This document shows positions 8,617 through 15,298 of a DNA stretch of 64,000 nucleotides, one piece after another; within the stretch, counting starts at the first letter, position 1; each line of letters starts with the position of its first letter. The stretch is from NCBI GenBank assembly GCA_963773055.1, contig CAVYZL010000006.1, forward strand, positions 1,612,001 through 1,676,000. Reading direction: 5' to 3'. Position numbers and translations under genes: made by a program. The notes beneath the pieces are model-generated. The model was not told where the DNA came from. It worked only from the letters and a program-made list of their open reading frames with translations, and searched no databases. This DNA is from PALSA-612 sp963773055. GTDB lineage: Bacteria > Actinomycetota > Thermoleophilia > Gaiellales > Gaiellaceae.

Positions 8617-9417
8617 TCACGGCTGGATCTCGTCGTAGTCGACGGTGTCCTTCGCTGCGGGAAGCGCGATCGTGATCGGCGCTCCGAAGTCGTACAGCTC
8701 GGCTGTCGTGTCGATCGCCAGATCGCCCCCTCTCGTCATGTGAAACGCGAGCCTGCGCAAGAGACCATGATCGTCGATCCAGGCCTCGTACGGCATCGAG
8801 TCGATGCCCGTCCGCGTAACGAACTTGTCGATCGCGTCGCGCGCCACCCCGGACTTGCCCTTCCCCGCGCTCTTCAGGTCGATCTCGCCCTTGTAGTGAG
8901 TCGTGTCGACCCCGCGTACCGTGTCCCGCCCGTCCTCCTCGACGGGACCGGCGGCGCGAAGGTACGTAAGGTAGTCGCTGGGATCGGTGGTCGACTGGTT
9001 CAGCTGGTCGATGTTGACGCCCGACCGGGTCGCGATCTTCTTCAGGTCGAGCTTCACCCACTTCTTGCCGCCGACGAACAGCGGCGACTTCATGTAGATC
9101 GTCGTGCCGCCCTCGATCGAGTGCATCAGCCCGCCGGCGCCTGCCGTGTCGAGCGTCATGCTCGCGAGCCGGCGGCCCTCGTCGACCACACCCTCCGCGT
9201 GCGTGTCCACCGTCTGGCCGGAGACCGACATCGCCGTATCGAGCGCGAACCGGTACGTGCCGGTGCCCTTCGTCTTCTTCGCCGCGACGGCGATCGTGCG
9301 CGCCTTCGTCGCCGCGACGCTCGCCGGGGAGGTGAGGCTGCTGCCGTTGCCGCCGCAGCCGCGCGAGGGAGAACGCGAGCGCGAGGAGGCAAGTCCGACC
9401 ACCGCCGGCCCGCGCAT
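8617..9417 (-). CDS. LppX/LprG-like lipoprotein, signal peptide disturbed
   Basis: A 266-aa exported-looking protein with LppX/LprAFG-like features: YRFALDTAMSVSGQTVDTHAEGVVD, then IYMKSPLF and MPYEAWIDDHGLLRRLAF. Mycobacterial relatives carry lipids or glycolipids to the outer envelope. The ATG overlaps the sdhA stop and the stop lies 2 bases before sdhB, so it is embedded in the sdh operon. The N-terminus reads MRGPAVVGL, then a poor Arg/Ser-rich stretch, then GCGGNGS. A hydrophobic core LLALAFSLA exists in another frame at exactly this point, so two compensating indels may hide a normal lipobox signal. Confidence 0.75.
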   Translation of the reverse strand: MRGPAVVGLASSRSRSPSRGCGGNGSSLTSPASVAATKARTIAVAAKKTKGTGTYRFALDTAMSVSGQTVDTHAEGVVDEGRRLASMTLDTAGAGGLMHSIEGGTTIYMKSPLFVGGKKWVKLDLKKIATRSGVNIDQLNQSTTDPSDYLTYLRAAGPVEEDGRDTVRGVDTTHYKGEIDLKSAGKGKSGVARDAIDKFVTRTGIDSMPYEAWIDDHGLLRRLAFHMTRGGDLAIDTTAELYDFGAPITIALPAAKDTVDYDEIQP

Positions 9418-11099
9418 CAGTACTTCCGCTCCTCGGGCTGCCATTTCGTCATCGTCACGGGCCGCCAGTCGAGCTGCGGCCGCCCGTCGATCCACCGCAC
9501 GATGGTGTGCTTGAGGTAGTTCTCGTCGTCCCGCGTCGGGTAGTCGTGCGGCCGGGCGTGCGCGCCGCGGCTCTCCTTCCGCGCGAGGCCTGAGACGACC
9601 ATGCAGTCGGCGAGCTCGAGCAGGAACCCGAGCTCGAGCGCCTGGGTCAGGTCGTTATTGAACACGTCGCCCTTGTCCTCGACGACGACGTGCTCGTAAC
9701 GCTCCCGGAGGCCGGCGACGATCTCCGCCTGCTCCTCCATCTGCTCCTCGCGACGGAAGACGCCGAAGTTCTCGTGCATCGTCTGGGCGAGCTCGTCGCG
9801 GATCCTCCACGGCCGCTCGCCCTTGTCCCGGCCGAGCAGCTCCTTCAGCTCGCGCTCGGCGTCCGAGACGGCCGAGCTCGGCACGGTGACGGTCGTGTTC
9901 GCAAGCGCCCACTCGGCTGCATGCTTCCCCGACCGCTTGCCGAACGTGATCGTCTCCATCAACGCGTTGCCCCCGAGCCGGTTCGCTCCGTGGACGGACA
10001 CACATGCGCACTCGCCGGCCGCGTAGAGGCCGATCAGCTCGGTCTGGCCCCAGACGTCCGTGTCGACTCCGCCCATGTGGTAGTGCGCCCCCGGCCGGAC
10101 GGGGATCGGGTCGAAGACGGGATCGATGCCGGCGAAGGTCATCGAGAGCTCGCGTGTCCCGTGGAGGCGCTCGAGGATCTTCTCCGCGCCGAGGTGGCGC
10201 AGGTCGAGGAGGACGTTGCCGTCGATCCCGCGACCCTCGTCGATCTCGGTCTGCTCCGCGCGGGAGATGACGTCGCGCGACGCGAGCTCCATCGCGTTCG
10301 GGGCATAGTTCTTGAGGAAGCGGTCGTCCTCGGAGTTCAGGAGGTATGCGCCCTCGCCGCGGCAGCCCTCCGTGATCAGGACACCCGTCGGCGCGAGGGT
10401 CGTCGGGTGGAACTGCATCATCTCCATGTCCTTCAGCGGGACTCCGACGCGCAGAGCCTGTGCCATGCCGTCGCCCGTGCACGCGTACGCGTTCGTCGTG
10501 CCTACGTACAGCCGCCCTGCGCCTCCGGTACAGAGGATGACGGTCTTTGCGCCGATCGTCTTCAGGCCGCCGTTGACGAGGTCCCAGCAGACGACGCCCT
10601 GGCAGCGGCCCTCGTCGACTACGAGCCGCCACGCGAACCACTCGTCGTACACCAGCAGGTCGCGCTTCACGATCTGCTCGTAGAGCACCTGGAGGAGCAC
10701 GTGGCCCGTGATGTCGGCCGCGTACGCGGTCCGCGGCTCGCCGGCAGCGCCGAACGGTCGCTGGGCGATTCTGCCGTCGGGCGTCCGTGAGAAGACCGCC
10801 CCCCAGTGCTCGAGCTGGTACACGTCGTCCGGCGCCTCGTCGCAGAGCACCTGGATCGCGTCCTGGTCGCCGAGGTAGTCCGAGCCCTTGACGGTGTCGA
10901 AGGCGTGCTTCTCGGGGTCGTCATCGGACGCGTTCCCAAGGGCCGCGTTGATGCCACCTTCCGCCGCGCCCGAGTGGCTCCGGACGGGGTGGATCTTGGA
11001 GATGATCGCGACGTCGGCGCCGAAGTCGAACGCCTCGATAGCGGCGCGCATACCCGCTAGGCCGCCGCCGACGACGAGCACATCGTGCCTTGCGTCCAC
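9417..11099 (-). CDS. sdhA: Succinate dehydrogenase flavoprotein subunit
   Basis: The 560-aa flavoprotein that oxidizes succinate to fumarate. It has the FAD loop VVGGGLAGMRAA (from residue 9) and the covalent-FAD histidine in RSHSGAAEGG (His42). Dicarboxylate-site motifs are MQFHPTTLAPTG, CRGEGAYLLN and HYHMGGVDTD, with a late FAD motif GANRLGGNALMET. The start is GTG, 8 nt after a TAGCGT -10 box. It is the first gene of sdhA-lipoprotein-sdhB-sdhE. Confidence 0.95.
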   Translation of the reverse strand: MDARHDVLVVGGGLAGMRAAIEAFDFGADVAIISKIHPVRSHSGAAEGGINAALGNASDDDPEKHAFDTVKGSDYLGDQDAIQVLCDEAPDDVYQLEHWGAVFSRTPDGRIAQRPFGAAGEPRTAYAADITGHVLLQVLYEQIVKRDLLVYDEWFAWRLVVDEGRCQGVVCWDLVNGGLKTIGAKTVILCTGGAGRLYVGTTNAYACTGDGMAQALRVGVPLKDMEMMQFHPTTLAPTGVLITEGCRGEGAYLLNSEDDRFLKNYAPNAMELASRDVISRAEQTEIDEGRGIDGNVLLDLRHLGAEKILERLHGTRELSMTFAGIDPVFDPIPVRPGAHYHMGGVDTDVWGQTELIGLYAAGECACVSVHGANRLGGNALMETITFGKRSGKHAAEWALANTTVTVPSSAVSDAERELKELLGRDKGERPWRIRDELAQTMHENFGVFRREEQMEEQAEIVAGLRERYEHVVVEDKGDVFNNDLTQALELGFLLELADCMVVSGLARKESRGAHARPHDYPTRDDENYLKHTIVRWIDGRPQLDWRPVTMTKWQPEERKY

Positions 11100-11107
11100 G
11101 ACTTCGG

Positions 11108-11113
11108 ACGCTA
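11108..11113 (-). promoter_or_regulatory. -10 box (TAGCGT) for sdhA
   Basis: TAGCGT on the minus strand, 8 nt before the sdhA GTG, fits a leaderless or nearly leaderless transcript. It lies downstream of the terminator of the previous gene. Confidence 0.55.
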
Positions 11114-11121
11114 CCTGAACC

Positions 11122-11158
11122 CGGGTGGCCTACAGGCGGTACGCCGTCAGGCCACCCG
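11122..11158 (-). terminator. Stem-loop after the S8 protease gene
   Basis: CGGGTGGCCT ... AGGCCACCCG, a 10-bp perfect stem with a 17-nt loop, 11 bases after the protease stop. It has no T-tract, as is usual in high-GC Actinobacteria. It separates the protease from the sdh operon. Confidence 0.6.
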
Positions 11159-11169
11159 ACCTCAGCGTC

Positions 11170-13073
11170 TCACTTGAGACTGATCTTCGCGCAGCTCACG
11201 GCGCTCTTGTTGCCCGCCACGTCCTCTGCGACGACGCAGTGCTGGAACGCGCTCTTCGGCTTGCCAGGCGATTTCCATCCAATCGAGAACGTCCTGGCGC
11301 TCGCTGCGTGGATGTTGCTCTTCTTCAGCGTCGCGATCACGTGGCCGTTTCGCTTCACCTGCTCGACGACCCCGAGCGTGCCCTCGTCGTCGGCTGCGCT
11401 GAACAGGAGCTTGACCATCTTCCCCGCATGGCCCGTGACGGCAATTGCGCGGGAGGTGGGGGCGACGAGATCGGGCGGCTTGGGCAGCTGGAGCTCGCCC
11501 GCACCGGTGGCGTTGTCGGCCCCCGGCGTGCCGATGTCGCGCGCGCTCTTCTGGAGGAACTGCTGGATCTGGTCGGCCGTGTACGCCGGGAAGGCCTGCT
11601 TCACGAGCGCAGCTGCGCCGGCCACTTCTGGTGCTGCCGCCGACGTTCCGGCGAACCCGGACGTCACGCACCCCGTCGACGGCCCGTAGGTCGCATTGGA
11701 AACGCTGTCGTGGCCGGCGATGTCCGGCTTCGTGCGACCGTCGATCGTCGGGCCCTGAGAGCTATAGAACTCCAGCTGCTTCGACTGCCAGCAGAGCGCC
11801 CCGACTGCGAAGGCTGCCGGAGAGGTGGCCGGCTCGGTCACGCTGCCCGCCGCTGTCTGGTACTGGAGCGAGGGGCTGTCCGAGAAGAGGTCGAGTCGCG
11901 GGCTCGTCGTCACGCGGTACCCGCCGATCGCCCAGAAGGCGGTGAGATCCCGCCCGGTGTTCTGGTAGACGCAGAGCCCTTCGAAGGGCGGCTGGCTGCC
12001 GGTCTGATCGCCGTCGGAGACGTCCACGATGACGCCGGATCCCGCCAGCGCGAGGATGAGATCGAAGTCAGACACGCCGTTCGGCCACTCGTCCCACTTG
12101 AGGGTGCCGCAGATCTCGGAGTTGTTCGGCCAGATGAACGAGTTGCCCGATGTCGCCGTCCGACCTGAACTCGTGGAACCCGTCGCCGTTCGGGTCGTTG
12201 AACGTTCCCGACCAGTGGGTCGTCGCCTCGTTCCCGGCCGCATTCACCCACAGGATCCCGGCCGACCGGGCGTCGTTGACGACTGCGCCGATCGGCCCGC
12301 TTCCGTCTCCACGGTCCGGTCCAAACCAGCCCATCGAGTGGCTGATGACCTTGGCGCCCTGCGCCTTCGCGAACGCCTCCGCGTTGGCGAGATCGACCTC
12401 GGTGTCGACGCAGAGCAGCAGAAGCTGGGCGTCCGGCGCCATCTCGTGCAGGATCTCGGCGACGCCCGTTCCGTGATGCGTCTCCGTGGCGAACCGGCCG
12501 TCACAGAAGTCCTGGGTGACGACGTTCGTCGGCAGCTCTCCCTCCGCCTGCCGATCGGTGAGGCCAGCAAAGCCGCCGTCGATGATCGCCACTTTGACGT
12601 TCTTGCCGGTGAAGCCCTTCGCGTGCCAGGCCGGAGCGAGGTCGGCCGCGACCTCCTCTCCGTTCACGGCCTCCTCCACGTGCCGGTACGGGGCACGCAT
12701 GCGCCCGATTGCCTGCGCACGCTCGAGTGAGGCGACGGCAGTCGCCGGCACGGACGCCTGGATGAGATTCCGCCACGAGCGCTCGATTCGGCCGCCGGCA
12801 GCCTCGATCGAGGACTGCGCCGCCGCGGGTGAGCCTGACTCCACGACCACGCGCACGCGGCCGGTTCCGGCCGCCGGGAAGCTTGCAAGCGTCGGCGCCG
12901 CGAGCGTGGAACCGCCGCGTCACGACGAACGACTCCTTCAGTTTCGCCGTTGCGGAATACCTGAGGAACGTAGGCAAGGCGGCACTCACGGTCGAAGCCG
13001 CCGGGATCGCCGTCACGCATACGAGTGCAACGGCGGCGCTGGCGATTCCAATCGAGATCCTTCGCGCGTTCAT
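11170..13073 (-). CDS. Secreted subtilisin-like (S8) serine protease, two frameshifts
   Basis: Three minus-strand frames join into one 633-aa protein if one extra base is removed near 12911-12920 and another near 12148-12160. There is an N-terminal signal peptide (MNARRISIGIASAAVALV...). The S8 catalytic triad is complete: Asp in VKVAIIDGGF, His in THHGTGVAEIL and Ser in GFAGTSAAAPEVAG. A C-terminal Ig-like domain follows (from PKPPDLVAPTSRAIAVTG), typical of cell-surface proteases. AGGAGGAG precedes the ATG. A heptamer operator pair lies 41 bp upstream of the start and an 8-bp inverted repeat directly abuts the ribosome-binding site. It is the first of four similarly controlled genes next to the BTAD regulator. 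Confidence 0.85.
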
Positions 13074-13083
13074 CACTCCTCCT

Positions 13084-13102
13084 CTTTGGACATCGTCCAA
13101 AG
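13084..13102 (-). promoter_or_regulatory. Inverted repeat abutting the protease ribosome-binding site
   Basis: CTTTGGAC-GAT-GTCCAAAG (minus strand), a perfect 8-bp repeat with a 3-nt loop. Its last bases touch the AGGAGG box. It could be a protein operator or a 5'-leader hairpin that affects translation. Confidence 0.6.
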
Positions 13103-13113
13103 AGTCGGATGCC

Positions 13114-13131
13114 CCCCTAACGCGCCGGTAA
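13114..13131 (-). promoter_or_regulatory. SARP-like heptamer pair upstream of the S8 protease
   Basis: Minus strand TTACCGG-CGCG-TTAGGGG: two heptamers with a 4-bp spacer, giving an 11-bp period. It ends 41 bp before the protease ATG. The layout matches operators of AfsR/SARP regulators. Confidence 0.6.
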
Positions 13132-13141
13132 CGCGGCTCGC

Positions 13142-13175
13142 GCAGCGAGGGCCGGCGATTCCCGGCCCTCGCTGC
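13142..13175 (-). terminator. Stem-loop after the Calx-beta gene
   Basis: GCAGCGAGGGCCGG / CCGGCCCTCGCTGC, a perfect 14-bp stem with a 6-nt loop, 20 bases after the stop of the RTX/Calx-beta gene. Confidence 0.8.
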
Positions 13176-13194
13176 TTCGTCCAGGAAGATGCGG

Positions 13195-14226
13195 CTAGGC
13201 GTTCCAGGTCACGAGTTGCGAGCCGGTGTTGCAGTGCACGGTTCCGATGCCCGGGATTCCGTACAGCTCGATCGCGATCTTGAGCGTTCCCGTGCCGCTG
13301 CCCGGGACGGCCAGCTTCCCGTTGAACTCGACGACGATCGACGATTCCGAGTCTGCGGCTCGTCCGACGGCGCCGAATGACCAGTCGGGACCGAGCTGCA
13401 TCGTGGGCATGTCGAAGGTGTCGGTGACCGTGAACCCCGGGACCTCCTGGCAGTTCAGGTCGAAGCCGAAGACGGCGTTCGACACCGTCTTCAGATCAGG
13501 GGAGACGTCGAAGCTGAGCGGCTTCCCTTGCGAAGTCGTGCCCGCGTAGTGACCACTGCGCGGTCCGACGTCATCGTTCTTGATCGTGCCGGTGGCGCTC
13601 GCGGTACCGAGCACCGCATTCACCGGAGCAGACAGTGCGACGGTCAGCGTCTCGTCCTGCTCCACCGACGCGTCGCCCACGATCGAGACGGAGATCGACT
13701 TCGTCGTCTCGCCCGGCGCGAACGCGATGGTGCCGCTCGCGCTCGCGTAATCGGCGGGAGCCGCGGCCGAACCGTCCGCCGTGGCGTAGTGCACGGACAC
13801 CGGCTTCTTAGCGGCCTTCGAGAGCTGCACGGAGAACGAGAGCGCCGTTCCGCCGGCGTTGCCCTCGGCCACCGTCGCGTCCGAGATCGACACGGACGAT
13901 GGGGTCAAACCTCTGACCTTCTCGCAGCTCGGGCTGACCTGATCCGCATCGTCAGCGTTTGCCGTGTCGTTTCCAGGCCCGCAGTTGAGGTTGTCCGCAC
14001 CCGCCCCGCCGACGAGCAGGTCGTTCCCTGGTCCGCCGATGAGCTTGTCGTTACCTCCGAGGCCGTACAGCTTGTCGTTTCCGGCCCGGCCATTGATCGA
14101 GTCGGCCTTGCCCGACCCGCGGAGCGTGTCGTTCTTTGCCGTCCCGTTGACCGTGCCGGCGAACACGACCGCCGCGAGCACACCGGCCAGTGCGACGGCG
14201 ACACCGACTGTAATCGCCTTACGCAT
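13195..14226 (-). CDS. Secreted RTX/Calx-beta calcium-binding protein
   Basis: A 343-aa protein that is probably exported: MRKAITVGVAVALAGVLAAVVFAG is a clear signal peptide. RTX-like nonapeptide repeats follow (GRAGNDKLYG, GLGGNDKLIG, GPGNDLLVG, GAGADNLNC; about residues 45-85). Next comes a Calx-beta domain (SDATVAEGNAGG to NDDVG, about 110-220). The C-terminal domain opens with GHYAGTTSQGKPLSFDV and contains a Cys pair. The same opening motif occurs in the separate 103-aa protein at 14907-15218. The start is supported by GAGGAGGAG 5 bases upstream. It was not recognised beyond its domains. Confidence 0.88.
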   Translation of the reverse strand: MRKAITVGVAVALAGVLAAVVFAGTVNGTAKNDTLRGSGKADSINGRAGNDKLYGLGGNDKLIGGPGNDLLVGGAGADNLNCGPGNDTANADDADQVSPSCEKVRGLTPSSVSISDATVAEGNAGGTALSFSVQLSKAAKKPVSVHYATADGSAAAPADYASASGTIAFAPGETTKSISVSIVGDASVEQDETLTVALSAPVNAVLGTASATGTIKNDDVGPRSGHYAGTTSQGKPLSFDVSPDLKTVSNAVFGFDLNCQEVPGFTVTDTFDMPTMQLGPDWSFGAVGRAADSESSIVVEFNGKLAVPGSGTGTLKIAIELYGIPGIGTVHCNTGSQLVTWNA

Positions 14227-14283
14227 TGTGCTCCTCCTCACTCAAGCGCGGCCTCGTGCCGCGCGATCGCATTGAGTCACGGG

Positions 14284-14301
14284 CCGCTAACACGCCGGTA
14301 A
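14284..14301 (-). promoter_or_regulatory. SARP-like heptamer pair upstream of the Calx-beta gene
   Basis: Minus strand TTACCGG-CGTG-TTAGCGG: two near-identical heptamers with an 11-bp period, 58 bp before the ATG. The first heptamer is identical to that of the protease gene. Confidence 0.65.
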
Positions 14302-14305
14302 CGCG

Positions 14306-14331
14306 CGAGGGCCGGCTCTCGCCGGCCCTCG
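14306..14331 (-). terminator. Stem-loop after the 158-aa exported protein gene
   Basis: CGAGGGCCGGC / GCCGGCCCTCG, an 11-bp stem with a 4-nt loop, 24 bases after the stop of the next gene upstream. Its core resembles the terminator at 13142-13175. Confidence 0.75.
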
Positions 14332-14354
14332 TTACTCGGTGGACGGAAACCGCG

Positions 14355-14831
14355 CTACTTCACACAAACGACAACGACATTGCCCGCGCCCGGCGTGGAG
14401 TCACTGATGTTGACGAGGTCTTCGGTCCAGCCGCTCCCGTCAGCGGTCGTCGTTGCGCCTGCGCTGAGCACGAGGGCGCTCGTCGGGTTGATGAACCCCC
14501 CACCCGTCGCCTTGCTCCCGGCATCGCATGCCGCGGTGACCACGGTCTCGGCGCCTGGCCCGACCGCGAACGGTGCGGACTTGGACGATACGAGACTCGC
14601 GGCGGAGCTCGCCGGCCCCGGCTGCTGCGCCGCGGCGGCCGCGGCGGCCGCTGCTTTCGACAGCAGCTGTCCGGACGTCTGACCACCCAGCTTCTTCGCG
14701 TTGTCGGCAACAAGCGCCCGCTTGGCGAGGGCGGGCACGCCGGCCGCGACTGCCGTTCCGCTCAGCGCCACGAACAGCGCCACGAGCGCGACAACCATCG
14801 CTGGACCTGGGAGACGAAGCTTGTGACGCAT
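14355..14831 (-). CDS. Exported protein with an alanine-rich linker, unknown function
   Basis: A 158-aa protein. The N-terminus (AMVVALVALFVALSGTAVAAG) is a signal peptide or anchor of a form shared with the two proteins at 20001-21148. It is followed by AKRAL, a poly-alanine stretch (about residues 60-68), and a small C-terminal domain with two cysteines and GGGFINP. In the paralogues the equivalent segment is VGGGWDQ. GAGGGAGGAA precedes the ATG. The gene has an upstream heptamer pair. I do not recognise a function. Confidence 0.8.
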   Translation of the reverse strand: MRHKLRLPGPAMVVALVALFVALSGTAVAAGVPALAKRALVADNAKKLGGQTSGQLLSKAAAAAAAAAQQPGPASSAASLVSSKSAPFAVGPGAETVVTAACDAGSKATGGGFINPTSALVLSAGATTTADGSGWTEDLVNISDSTPGAGNVVVVCVK

Positions 14832-14892
14832 GGTGTTCCTCCCTCTTTGTTGCGCGGCTTCGTGCCGCGCGGCTTGAACAATGGACCATCGC

Positions 14893-14910
14893 CCGCCAAT
14901 GCGCCGCTAA
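14893..14910 (-). promoter_or_regulatory. SARP-like heptamer pair upstream of the 158-aa gene
   Basis: Minus strand TTAGCGG-CGCA-TTGGCGG, 11-bp period, 62 bp before the ATG. It overlaps the stop codon of the preceding 103-aa gene. Confidence 0.6.
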
Positions 14911-15218
14911 AACGCGAGTCCCGGGATGCGGCGGGCGCGCCATTCCACCCGGTGCTCGCCGAGCCCACCGGAGAGCGTCACCTCCACGGCACCGGACGCC
15001 TCAGCATCGTGAAGCTCCCCGCGTATGCGCGCCCACACGCCGCGGCCGCAGGCGGCGCCGTCCCACCGATCGTCGTCGTCGAGTGGGAACCGTTGGGAAA
15101 TCGAGATCGTCGTGCCCGCGAGCGCCGCGATGACGTTCGTCACCTCGTTCGCGTCCGTCACGTCGAAGCTGACTGGCTCTCCCTGCGAGGTGGCTCCCGC
15201 GTAGTGGCCGGCACGCAT
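14907..15218 (-). CDS. Small protein sharing the Calx-beta protein's C-terminal domain
   Basis: A 103-aa protein starting MRAGHYAGATSQGEPVSFDV, nearly identical in its first 18 residues to the C-terminal domain of the 13195-14226 protein. It has no signal peptide, RTX or Calx-beta part, so it is a free-standing copy of that domain or a fragment of a longer gene. Two cysteines are absent or shifted relative to the longer protein. It is divergent from the BTAD regulator with an 80-bp gap that holds a heptamer pair. No function is recognised. Confidence 0.65.
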   Translation of the reverse strand: MRAGHYAGATSQGEPVSFDVTDANEVTNVIAALAGTTISISQRFPLDDDDRWDGAACGRGVWARIRGELHDAEASGAVEVTLSGGLGEHRVEWRARRIPGLAF

Positions 15219-15237
15219 CGTCGCAGGGTCGCGGGCG

Positions 15238-15255
15238 CTGCTAACACGCCGCCAA
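15238..15255. promoter_or_regulatory. SARP-like heptamer pair in the divergent gap before the BTAD regulator
   Basis: Minus strand TTGGCGG-CGTG-TTAGCAG, 11-bp period. It lies 19 bp before the 103-aa gene and 43 bp before the regulator's ATG on the other strand, so it could serve both, including autoregulation. Confidence 0.6.
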
Positions 15256-15298
15256 TACAGATCTAGGAATCGCCGGGCAAGGGTGTTACAACCCGCAC

